A DNA stretch of 64,000 nucleotides, taken from Eutypa lata. Its lineage: Eukaryota > Ascomycota > Sordariomycetes > Xylariales > Diatrypaceae. The position numbers and the translations under genes are program-made. This document shows positions 9,964 through 20,141 of this stretch, piece after piece (the stretch's first letter is position 1; the number at the start of each line of letters is the position of its first letter). Below the pieces are notes generated by a model. The model was not told the DNA's origin, did no database searches, and saw only the letters and a program-made list of their open reading frames with translations. The stretch is taken from assembly GCA_022661535.1 (NCBI GenBank), contig JAKULF010000004.1, forward strand, positions 2,046,001 through 2,110,000. The letters run 5' to 3'.

Positions 9964-11615
9964 TGATTTTTAAGGAAATGCACCACTGACTGATGGCGGT
10001 GCATGCTAGGTATGAAAATGAGGGTTCACAAAATAACTCTGGAAGTTGCTCACGAGTTGAATCTCGAGTGGGAAATCCGGGAAACGGGGGAACGTAGCAG
10101 CTGCAGCCATAACTAGAGGATGATGATTGCGGGACTCGTTCCGCTTCTGAAATACGGACTACGGGTTTTAACTAGGGTCTGGGAGCTTGGGAGGTTTGGT
10201 GAGCCCCGGTTTCTAACGGAGCGATCACTTAGGTATGCTTATTGTAGGTAAGTATAAGTGATGCTCAAAATGTGAAAAGCGCGATGGATTCTGGTGGTTT
10301 TTATTTGCCCCGCGCAGCTGCATTGCTTGCTGCATGTCTCACACAATTGATCGATCTACAGGTCTCAGCCACTTACGGAGAATCGCCGGTTGTAATTGGC
10401 TCATGTTAGAGCACCCAGCATTCGGAGAAGTGGTTATTGAATGACGCTTTTCCTACCAAATACGCCCTCTAGAAAGAGAGGCCACTTGGTTAACACCTAA
10501 CCAACCCATAACCGTCCTATGAAACTATGACAGAGCGTATTCATAGGCCTTCCTGCAGATTCAAACCCTATGTCCACTGTGCGACGAGTCGACTTGAAAG
10601 AGGTGCCTAGTAATACATGTATTGAACAATATAGAAAGAAGATACACGGATTAACCAGGCTATTGCAACTGTTGCATAGTCTCGACTGATGCCTCTAAGC
10701 TCTCGACGGTGGTTATCACCGAGGTGGATCAACCCCTGAGTATATTATCATATAGATGACATGTAGGCAGGCCCAAGGTATCTTCGGAATTCCGTGAAGC
10801 TGCACGACCGCAAAGACGAAAAGGGTGATCTCTCCATATAGAAATATCCCATTACTAAATAGCAATACTTGAGCAACGGAAATATAATGCATAGGAAGGC
10901 GATAATATGAATAGACCCCCCCCCTGTGAAGAAGAATAGGGGCTCTAGATCAAAAGAAGCTAAGAAATAGAGAAGTTAAATCGATGCCTAGTATGCGAAT
11001 CGAGACATTACAATTATTTTCTCCTACTGGTCATAGGTGGAGAACGATCGCTTACTTAACCCCAGAATATAGGGCTACGGTTGTAGCCGCTGGCGTCAGC
11101 GATACCAGCTCATCGTACGGTCCGTAGAATCTTAGCAAGTCCGCAATTGGACATATCACGAGCTGAAGCAAGCATAGCCACTTACATGAGCCGCTTACAG
11201 TAGCAGATTGCATGAAAGCACCTGGGAAATAGGGTACTTATTCAGCCGTGAGTATCGAACGCTATATCGGAATACGAGTTAGGTCAGCAAGACCGCTTCG
11301 TATCTCGCGACATGCAAACCACGAGAGAGTCTCTCTCTCACCGCTGACTATGGGGAATGACATGGTAAAGAGGGAAAAGGGAATGCTCGTGACGATCATG
11401 GCGACAGCAAAACCATCGCCACGATGCATCAAAGGGGATATATAAAGCCGTTGAGATTTCGTCTAAGAGCAGCTTTTCTTGTCTCACCATCGACACACAC
11501 ACAAGTCAATAACATTCACTGTCACTCGCTTCTTTCAGTAAACGAAACCTTTTAATAAAACACCCTTCTTAAGTAATATACTTCAACAACAACCAACCAA
11601 CCAACCAACATCAAA
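9769..11615. other. Intergenic, 1.85 kb, with microsatellites and a core promoter
   Basis: Contains a (GATA)n run (about 9833-9855), a (CT)n run (about 9930-9961) and otherwise unstructured DNA. The unresolved first exon of the poly-Glu gene may lie at the left end. The right 350 bases are the promoter and 5' UTR of the small secreted protein gene, with a TATA box (listed separately) and CT-rich/CA-rich leader. Confidence 0.55.
11439..11446 (+). promoter_or_regulatory. TATA box of the small secreted protein gene
   Basis: TATATAAA about 170 nt before the ATG at 11616, followed by a CT-rich and then CA/CAAC-rich leader typical of strongly expressed fungal genes. Position and context support it, but the transcription start was not mapped. 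Confidence 0.5.
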
Positions 11616-12328
11616 ATGTACGCCGTCATCGCCACCACTCTTGCCCTTACCGGCGCCGCCGTCGCCGCCCCGGCCGCCACCATCAAGGCCCGTGCCGAGC
11701 AGTTCGGTCTGCACGCCTTCAGCACCGGGGGCGAGCTGCAGTACTGGGCCGTCGTCAACGCCCATATCGGCGCGGGTCAGAACGCGCTTCAGATCCAGCG
11801 CCCCGCCGCCTACCAATCGGACCCGGCGTACCTGAACAACACCGAGCTGTTCTTCGGTAAGACCTCCTCCCCCTACCCCCCTTTTTTCTCTCTCTTCTCC
11901 CTCCCAGCGACGAAGCCGATCTTTGCTAACAATAAAATCTTGTCTAGACCTCGGGACCGAGTACCCCTGGGGTGTCGCCATCCCCGAGGTGCCCGCCGGC
12001 ACCGTGGCCCAGGTCACGTCGAAGCCCGGCGATGGTGCCGTCGCCACCGGATTCGCTGTTGCGGACGAGAAGCTGACTTACAACGGCTCGCCTGATGGTA
12101 TGAGATGTTTACTTTTCTTCCCCTCTTCCCCTTTCCCTTTCCCTTCTTCCATTTCAAGAGAAAATGCAATGAGAAACCAGTGGGCTGACGTATGTGCTCT
12201 TCCACTACATAGGCTTCTGGGCCTGCCCCGTCCAGGACGTCTTCACCCTGTTCTACGGACAGAACCCCGACGCGGCTAACCTCCCCAGCGACGAGTGCCT
12301 GCCCATCACCCTCCAGGCTTCCGCCTAA
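11616..12328 (+). CDS. Small secreted protein (possible cell-wall PhiA-like)
   Basis: Three exons, 11616..11856, 11948..12097 and 12213..12328, 168 residues. An N-terminal signal peptide (MYAVIATTLALTGAAVAAP) is followed by a compact mature protein starting near AATIKARAEQ. Both introns are phase 1; splicing gives ELFFDLGTEYPWGVAIPEV and SPDGFWACPVQDV. Only two cysteines are present, in FWACP and SDECLP near the C-terminus, which could form one disulfide. The layout (AEQFGLHAFSTGGELQYW near the start, FYG and a terminal C-x-PIT segment) recalls the PhiA family of fungal cell-wall proteins, but the similarity is weak and this is an inference. Strong-promoter features upstream (TATA box, CA-rich leader) and GC-rich biased codons suggest high expression. 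An effector or cell-wall role is possible; neither can be shown here. Confidence 0.85.
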
Positions 12329-14380
12329 GGGGGTAGCTGCGGTTCGGTGACTTGCTCTCGTACGTAAACGGGTCGTGGGCTGTATATTTTGTCTGTTGTA
12401 TCCGTTCGTTCGTTATGTATCCATAGGTAGTTAAGCTTGTATTCTTCTCGCATGTTTTCCTCGGAGTCTACTTGTTTTGCCTGGAAAAGTTTGAAGGGGG
12501 GGCTACTCTTTAATAATATACTCTATTGCATCAGGATGAGATATACTCGGCGACTTTTGTCGTGTTTATTTATGCGTGTTGCTTCTGAAGAGGCCTCGCT
12601 GTCCTTCCTCTATCCATCTTAGTCACGCAACATCGTAGCGTTATCTCAATCGGTGCTTCTGACCTACTTCAGGTTGCTTTCAGGGAGGGGGAAAAGGGGG
12701 GGGGGGGCTGTAACCTAATCTTAGATAAATGCTTTGTCACATTGACCTCTTAATAACTAGCGTAGGAGAAGATGACATCTTACTGTAGTCTACAATGATG
12801 GTTCGGTGGTGGCAATATATCCGATTAGATCTCATCGACCCATGTATAGATGTCCCAAGGCGCTTAAAATGCCAAGTTGATGCATTTGACTATGGGGGTC
12901 TCTCTTGAAGACCCATCTCCTAGAATTCTTTTCAGAGGCTATAGAAATATTGACTACATAACTCTCATATTTCAACCATTGATAGAGACATCAAAACTTA
13001 TAGGAAGAAGCAAAAATGGGAATGAGGGGGGTGATCAAGCGCCATATCCCTAATCATCGTCGCCAGTATTACGACGTCTAATTAGAGTTTATAGGTTTGA
13101 TAAGTAGTTATTCAGGCTATTAAATAATATAATTTATATTTTGAAAAACATCTATAAACTAACCACGACATTAAGTTCATGACGACAGCGGGAAATTCGT
13201 ATCACTGCTTGATAGTCTGCCTATATCATCGTCACCCAGCCACTCTGCCGAAGGGTTCGCGACTGAAGTGTACGAGTTGTAAGCTACTTGGTAGTGAGTA
13301 ACAATGATCTTGTCTATGATCTAGGCTACTGACGAGGGTTTAGCATCACTATTGACAAGTCTCCGGAGCGTAGAGATAATCGTTCTTTCTACTTCTGAGT
13401 TCCGTAGGGTCGGTCAAGGCGAGATCGATTGATCGTCGAAGAAAACATGATGCAGATGTGGATTGTGTTGTAGAGGTGTCACGATGCGATACTCTTACCG
13501 ACCTCATATTGGAACAATGCACGAGCCCTGCGTCCGACTATGAGATGGATAGCGGCGCCGTAGCGATGATATGAAAACGTCTGCTTGGAAGGTAGCTTGG
13601 AACAGAGTATTAACGGGCTGTATTCACATCCGAAAGCTCCGTCGTTACGTACATGAAAATAATTAAAGCTCACTCGAATGCGCCCCCTTGGGGCTGTGAC
13701 TCTGCTATAGACGGTAACAAAATACTGGCCGCAGATTGGAGGATACAGACCTTGAGAGCTCCTGGAGCACAGACCGACAGTATTGGACAGCAAATCCAGA
13801 AGTAGAAAGGAGATGAACGGCCTATGCTTGGCTTCTTGAGATGGAGCATGCGAGATGACAATCGGTCGACGCTGGGTTGGATGGCGATCTCCCCCTCGCT
13901 TTTTCCCTCTCTGTGCGACAATCAGGAGTGACGAAACCGTTGGAAAGTGAGTTGAGAGCACAACTTTTCCAATTCAAGATTTCCTCGATTTAGACCCGGT
14001 AGTTGATATTGAGGAGAGGAAAGTCCGGAAAGGGAAGAGGGAGAGCTCCTGGTGCAATATCATCCGCGCTCAATATCCCACGACACACACGAGTACATGG
14101 CACCATGGCATGTGTACACGGCATATAGAAGACCGGATTAAGGCTGGCCTGGACGTAGCTACGAGTATGCCGACAACAAACAAATCTTCAGGGGGTTTCT
14201 AATCACCAACACCAAGAGCACGGGACCGGTTAGATGAAAGTTTGATGATGATGATGATGATGATGAACAAGGGTTGTTTGTTGATTCCACTTGCTTGCAT
14301 CCTCTCCTGGCCCGGAATTGCTATCTACAATGCTAGAGTACACAAAGGAAAGGGAACGGTATGCGCTAGCGCGATGCTGT
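12329..14380. other. Intergenic, 2 kb
   Basis: No convincing gene. The longest frame here (minus strand, 13479-13961) lacks splice-consistent or family-like sequence. A very AT-rich patch lies around 13080-13160, and an (ATG)n run at 14244-14265. Confidence 0.5.
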
Positions 14381-15422
14381 CTATAGTACGGAGAGGTCGC
14401 CGAATTTTTCCTGTTGTGTGACGGGACTTGTCAGTAAATCGCAGTATAGCACACACATATAATAAGCTCGAAAGAATGAAGTATCGTACCTTGTATCCCG
14501 GAACTGACCAACGGCCCTTGGACACCAGCTTGGCGGTCTTCTCGTCGATGCTCGGCTCGGCGGTAGCAACTTCGTCCTGTAATTCCGAGTCAGCATTCTC
14601 GTCTTGTTCGTGATCACCACTGTCACCACAACTGCCACCGCCACCACTACCAGTAGCTCGTATCCAGATACTGGAACTTGTACTTGTACTGTTGGCACAA
14701 GCACAGATACCCGGACTGACACAGCAGCAACAGATAGTAGCAACAGTAGCAGTCCTCTTTCTCTTCCTCTCCCTCTTCCCCGCGACAACCACAACCACAT
14801 CTCTAATATCAATCTCCAAAACACATACCACAGTGAGTTCGTCGAACGGCCTCGCGGTCTCGATGTTGGTGAGGGTGGCCTCGAGGTCCTTGAGCTCGAG
14901 GTCGACCTTCTCCTTGGCGGCCTGGGCGTTGCGGACGGCCTCGACCTCGAAGGCGTCGATGGCCTTGAGCTGGCGCTGGACGTCGTAGGCGGCGGGCTTG
15001 AAGTCCTTGAAGCGGCGCTCGACCTCGTCGACGACGGCCTGGTTCTTCAGGACGGACCGGTAGTGGGCGAAGTCGACGGCCGTGGGCTGCTCCGACAGCG
15101 CCTGCAGGCGGCGCCGCGCCGTCTCGTTGCGCTGCTTGAAGGCCTGCAGCGACGCCGCCGTCTGGCCCCGCAGGCCCAGCGACGACGACACCTTGACCCA
15201 GTCGAGCTTGAGGGCTGCGCTTCGTGGCTGTTGTTTTTGCGGAAGGAGAGAAGAAAAAGAAATTAGCTCAAAACTTGTTCCCCCCCCCAGTCTTCTCCCC
15301 CTACGAGGAAATGAGGTGGCCCAATCGAGGCAATTAAGGGCGAGACCGGATAGATACTCGCGTAGACATGGATACAGGAATAGCGGAAGCTCTGCTGGAA
15401 GGGATTGACTTACTACGGCCAT
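14381..15422 (-). CDS. ATP7: Mitochondrial ATP synthase subunit d
   Basis: Four exons on the minus strand: a tiny 15414..15422 (three codons), 14829..15227, 14490..14576 and 14381..14410; 174 residues. The spliced start [18 protein letters not shown] matches fungal subunit d, followed by [18 protein letters not shown], the conserved [17 protein letters not shown] motif (here [15 protein letters not shown]), [24 protein letters not shown], and the terminal [32 protein letters not shown]. Subunit d is part of the peripheral stalk of F1Fo ATP synthase on the matrix side of the inner membrane. All introns are phase 0. The second intron is long (252 nt) and rich in simple sequence, which produces misleading frames on both strands. 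Length equals that of known fungal orthologues. Confidence 0.95.
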
Positions 15423-16102
15423 GTTTGTGTTGTGTTTTGGTGTGAGAGGTAAAATGAGTGGAGATCTGAAGCAATTCACATCAAAAGGTTCGAGGTTCCA
15501 ATCCAATGCTGCTTCGGTTTGACGGGAGATGTCGGCGTTTTGGAGGAGCTAAGTCCCGTGACAATTCTTTTTAACTAGGTCACGTGATGCTAACTAACGC
15601 AGCTCCAAAATTCGGGTAGGCGCGGGGCATTTGCCTGATAACCGAATCTTCGTTGATGACCTCTGTCGAAGGATAAAAGGGGGGCATTAGGCAATAACTA
15701 ATGGAAGGGAATAATACCCCTACGAATAATTATATACAATTGTGAGGCTGATTTGAAAGTCATTTAGGTGTTGCAGTACTACTTCACTGGAAGGACATTG
15801 GTTTAGTTATCGGTTCTTTGAGTCAGTCACTATACAATCCATCATTGATGTCACAACAATATCAAGTAGTTTAAGCCATGAATGTGTGCACAAGGTCCCT
15901 TTCATCCCGAAGGTCTTGGATAGCTCTTTTAAAATGTGATACATAGTGGCAAACCATCATCCCTTTTTAACCCATCCGTGCATGCATGCTTTTCCGTAGT
16001 CATCATTGCTACCTACAGCCGTGGAAACTATGTAAGTAACTACAGCCAGCTCTCAATTTACCAACACTGGGAAAAACCATTCGACTTTTCCGTAGCGCCG
16101 GT
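15423..16102. other. Intergenic, 0.7 kb
   Basis: Contains the promoter of ATP7 (minus strand) and the 3' flank of the NAC alpha gene. No gene or repeat seen. Confidence 0.6.
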
Positions 16103-16992
16103 TTAAACGCTCAAGGCCATAATCGAGTTGACTATGTCGTTGTCGTTCTCTTTCAGGGCCTTGATTGCCTTCTTCCGAGTCACGCCAGCTTGGGTCTGGA
16201 CCAGCTCGATGTCCTTGTCCTCCAGACCCTCAGCATCGACCTCCTCGTCATCGTCATCGTCGTCCTTCTTGGCCTCCTCCTCCTCCTCACCAGCCTCGAC
16301 GGCCTTGCTGGGCTCGCCGTGGCTGTGGTCGTGACCAGCGTGGTCGTGCTCACCACCAGCCTGGGCGAGTTGTGCGGCAGCGGCTTGCTGAGCGGCCGAG
16401 TTCAGGTCCTCAATCTTGGCCTCACCGAAGACGCTAGGAACTGTTAGACATTTATTTCACCATGCATCGTGGGTTCTCTCTCTCTACTTACATGTAGGTG
16501 TTGCTGTTGGGGGACTTGTAGACTTCCGGGTTGTTAATGACAAAGAGGATCTGTGAACATATATTGTTAGTATTCGGACCTGCTGTACTGTATATACCAC
16601 CATAAGACAGAATAAAACGGATAGGGCTCCTTCCGACAAGTCGACAGAGACCAAGTGTCAATTATAGAGTATAGTATTGGTCTTGGTCTACTTGTGCATC
16701 ATCCACGCCCGGCCTATTCTCCCTTGGAATGCATGGCATAAGTCTGATAACTTACGTTCTTCGGTCGGCGGAGAGTGACACGGGTGATGCCCTGGACACG
16801 CTGCAGGTGTAGCTTCTCGATGGCCTTGCGCGCCTTCTTCTCGTTGCGGGAGTGGATTATGGCAGACGAGCCGGCGGGGCCGCCCTCGCCCGCCTCGATC
16901 TCGGAGTCGGAGCTGTCATCGTCCTCCTGCTCCTCGACAGTGGTCTTCTTGGGGTCCTCGTCGGGAAGCTCTTCGACACGGGGGTTGGCCAT
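16103..16992 (-). CDS. EGD2: Nascent polypeptide-associated complex subunit alpha
   Basis: Three exons on the minus strand: 16756..16992, 16492..16550 and 16103..16433; 208 residues. The acidic N-terminus ([18 protein letters not shown]) leads into the NAC domain: [29 protein letters not shown], then exon 2 [19 protein letters not shown] and exon 3 [12 protein letters not shown] His/Asp/Glu-rich linker follows, and the C-terminal UBA domain is visible as [18 protein letters not shown] to [12 protein letters not shown]. With NAC beta it binds ribosomes near the exit tunnel and shields nascent chains, controlling SRP access. Junctions are phase 0 and 2, with FVINNPEV and TYIVFGE as expected. 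A TTTCCAG acceptor just upstream of the ATG suggests a 5' UTR intron. Confidence 0.95.
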
Positions 16993-18029
16993 TGTGAAAG
17001 TCTGGAAAGTAGGAGTGGTAAATTGTATTAGCGAACTATTCTTTTACGTCCCGTCCCGCCTTTGGAAACTTGAAGATTCGGAAGAGGCTTGGTGGGGTTA
17101 AAGTGAATGGCCCGTGTGCGAATTTCGCTAAGCTCGGTTTTATTTGTGTGGTAGCTGGTTAGGTATACAAGGACAAAATCCAAAGATTTTCTTTTCCCTT
17201 CACTCCAATGAAATTTAGATTTTACACTCACAAGGTTATCAAGTCGAGATATGTCGTCTAAATGAGGGGGTTAATGATTGGTTGTACTTGGCGTGGCCTT
17301 GAGCGTCGTCAGTTTCGGTGCAAAAGTTGCTATGTATGTGAACTTTTGCTTGCCAAGCTACAATTGGGTATCCTCCTAGGGTTACTGGGGTTTTCGGTGG
17401 CCCGAATCACACTAAACCATTTTCGGAATTTGCGTTCCTCAATGACACTAGAAATGTGCTGTGATGTATTCGTATATTTCAAGGCTTATCAATCGGAAGA
17501 AGTATGTAGGTATTTTTGATGTTGGATTTTGCAAACGGCATAACTTGTTTTATAGATGACACTACGACTGAATTGAATTCGTAATAGACAACTTCATAGT
17601 AGCATTTAAAACAGTATTGATGTCATGTCTATAGCAAGCAATGCCGTCTCTTTTACGGAAGAGCTTACTAAGCATTTTGTTGCTTGCGATTGTTATGTAT
17701 GGCAATCTACAATTCTAGGTTACGCGAGTGCATCCATCCTCTATAGTGGTTGTTCATTATCAAATCTCATTTTTTGTGGTTATGGAATGTCCATATCATT
17801 GACGCCGGTCACCTCTTGTGAAATTCTCATGTGACATACAGGTCTTCCCAGACAGACGAAGCACTAAAGTTCCATCAACCCCATGCCGGTGTATCGATGT
17901 ATCATGCAAGACCAGATTCCGTAGCAGACTGCACCTCCGCTCCTCTTATGGAGGCCAGACTAGACCATGCCAGGTCAAAAATACCGTCCGTCCCCTTTCC
18001 TATGCACACGCACGCAGGCACGCACGCGT
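16993..18029. other. Intergenic, 1 kb
   Basis: Promoter/5' UTR of NAC alpha at the left, 3' flank of the ribosomal protein gene at the right. Mostly AT-rich DNA with no credible frame. Confidence 0.6.
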
Positions 18030-18550
18030 TTATGCGGATGCCTGGATCTTGGAGAGAGCCTTGCGCTGCTCGAATCGTCGCTGCTTCTTGAGTCGCAGGA
18101 CCTTGAATCGGTCGAAGTCGGTCAGAGCCTTTCTTCGCTCGCCCTGCTCCTTTCTCTTGGCCCAGTTGCCCTCCTTCCACTTGTTGTCGATCGCAGCCTC
18201 CTCCCACGCGGCCTGGAGGGTTCCTGTTCGGGCAGCCCGCGGCAGCTTAGGGATGGTGAAGTGAGTCAACAGGACATCGGTGAGACGGATAGCTTGCCGG
18301 GGAACAACCAGCTTGGGGTCGCTCGAAGGGCCATCGATCAGAGCCTAAAATAAGAATCACCAGTCAATTATTGCGCCCAACTCGATTTCTTGCCGGTGTT
18401 TTTCATTTAGGTAGAACATACGCGCTTGTGGTCAATGATCTCGACGATAGCGGCAATCCGGCCGGTGTAGGGCGTGTTTCCCTGGACGAGGACGATACGG
18501 CCGACCTCGACCAGGCGCCAGGATGGTGACTCGATGGTTGCGTCGCCCAT
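18030..18550 (-). CDS. RPL14: 60S ribosomal protein L14 (eL14)
   Basis: Two coding exons on the minus strand, 18422..18550 and 18030..18344, 147 residues. MGDATIESPSWRLVEVGR and VLVQGNTPYTGRIAAIVE form the KOW-like N-terminal fold; exon 2 gives ALIDGPSS, VPRQAIRLTDVLLT and the basic helical tail FKVLRLKKQRRFEQRKAL typical of fungal eL14. It is a structural protein of the large cytosolic ribosomal subunit. The junction HKR/ALID is phase 0. Upstream, a CA|GTAAGT donor at 18701 and a TAG acceptor at 18563 mark a likely 139-nt 5' UTR intron, common in ribosomal protein genes. The start was chosen as the ATG in front of the conserved GDA-x-IE motif. Confidence 0.94.
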
Positions 18551-20141
18551 TTTGTGAATGTGCTATGTGGTGGGTGGATTAAGTTAGCGAGCGAGAAAGA
18601 GTCGAGGTGAAAGAAGGAAAGGATATATGTAGAGTAGGGTATTGATGATGAAGAGGCTAATGAAGATTGAATTGTGTATGAAAGAAAGTAAAGTAACTTA
18701 CTGATTGGTGGTGCCGGGATGTATGTCGTCGTCGTGATGTGCTGATTCACACGATCTTTTTTCGCCTACCTTGAAGTCCGGAACGTTTCTTTCCAGAGAT
18801 CGCTCAGCTACCGAATTTGTGTGGGTGGGAAAAGTCCTTGCCCTAATCCAAAATTTAGGTCGGACTTAATCAGCCACCGCCTTCCGTACACTAGGCCTAA
18901 TAGGTATGAATGATGGGGCCTGCAGATTACCTAGCTAGTAAACAGTGGGGGCAGCTTACCTTTTTTTTCTTTCTATTTTACTTCAACTCAGAAAATTTCC
19001 AATCAACTCTTCCTCATAGACAACAATCCATTGTAAATACCATAGCATGCAACTGTGCATCTTTATGTTCTAACAGGTAAGCAATATTTACATCTCCAGC
19101 TACTTCCCCTTCCTACATCTGTTACATGATGAGGTAATTTGCGATTGATTCTATCCTGATGGCGCTCTCGCCGGAGCTGCTATATCAGGTAGAAAGGTGA
19201 TAGTTAATTCTTACATATTCTGATACACAACCCTTGATATCCTTCTTATTCTGCAACTGTATCAGAAGATCTCAAGCTGACTTTATCTCCTTAGTTGACA
19301 CTGCACGACTACACTAATGGCATCCGGAGGTCTGTCCGAACCAGCCATGATTGGTAAACACTTCTCTGTACTGCAATGCTCAAATGTCTATTTCCATGTA
19401 TGACTCGAGTAACAAGCACTCATGCGACATGATGTTTTTCATTTCGGACTACGGTCATGATCACGCTGTTTGTCATGGTCTCTTGACGTGACTATCCACT
19501 ACGGTCAGGGCCTACAACGTATCAAGTGTGGTACCCGTACCCGGTCAATATGCAGTTGGATCCTAAGTAGTCAACTGCAGATTGTCATTTCTTAGTAGGT
19601 TGATGAAGTATCGGGTGCTGTGCGACTCCCATGGTGTTACCGTCTTCGCTTTCCATACAATTCATCGAAACTTGGTGTTCAACTAAATGCTTTGAGAAAT
19701 TGGAAGACCCTTATTTGGTACTGCAACTCTGAAGTCGGAGCAGATGCTACTTGCCTTCTAAAAAGAACACTTCACTATTTGATGTATGATGTGGTGGACA
19801 ACAGCATGGTAACCAGCATGTCTCATAGCCTGTGGAAGTCTAGCGTCTTAGAGAGACGTTCGTTTAGGACCAATCAATCAATATAAATTACGTATTCTTG
19901 ATCTTAGAGGCACACCCAATCCCGAATACATTTAATGAACGTCTGATTTAGCCAACTACATATGTGCATAATCATAAACTCTTGTTTTGTATTCCTCCCA
20001 ATTCTCAAATATTCTTGTGTCAATGTCGTTATTCATATAATACAACCCTAGTAACCTCCAATGCCTTATTGTCCATGACTAGTCCAAACACGTTTAATGT
20101 GTAGGAACATCATGGTGCTCTTCTAAACAAAACTGTCAATA
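18551..20141. other. Intergenic, 1.6 kb, with a possible exon pair
   Basis: Left end is the RPL14 5' region with its UTR intron. A short exon-like pair is seen at 19159-19353 (listed separately). The rest shows no supported gene. Confidence 0.5.
19159..19353 (+). other. Possible exon pair of an unidentified or decayed small gene
   Basis: An ATG at 19159 opens a 10-codon exon reading MALSPELLYQ that ends exactly at a GTAGAA donor; after about 105 nt a CCTTAG acceptor at 19294 opens a second exon reading LTLHDYTNGIRRSVRTSHDW, ending at a GTAAAC donor (19354). The frame and phase are consistent and the composition looks protein-like, but no convincing third exon follows before stops accumulate. 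It may be the head of a broken gene or chance. No family recognised. Confidence 0.25.

Noticed and set aside
13479..13961. 160-residue minus-strand frame in the 12.3-14.4 kb spacer
   Set aside because: No domain-like pattern, no splice partners, no codon bias resembling neighbours.
14604..15266. Plus-strand 220-residue frame over ATP7
   Set aside because: Low-complexity Thr-rich part derives from the ATP7 intron and the rest is antisense to the coding exon.
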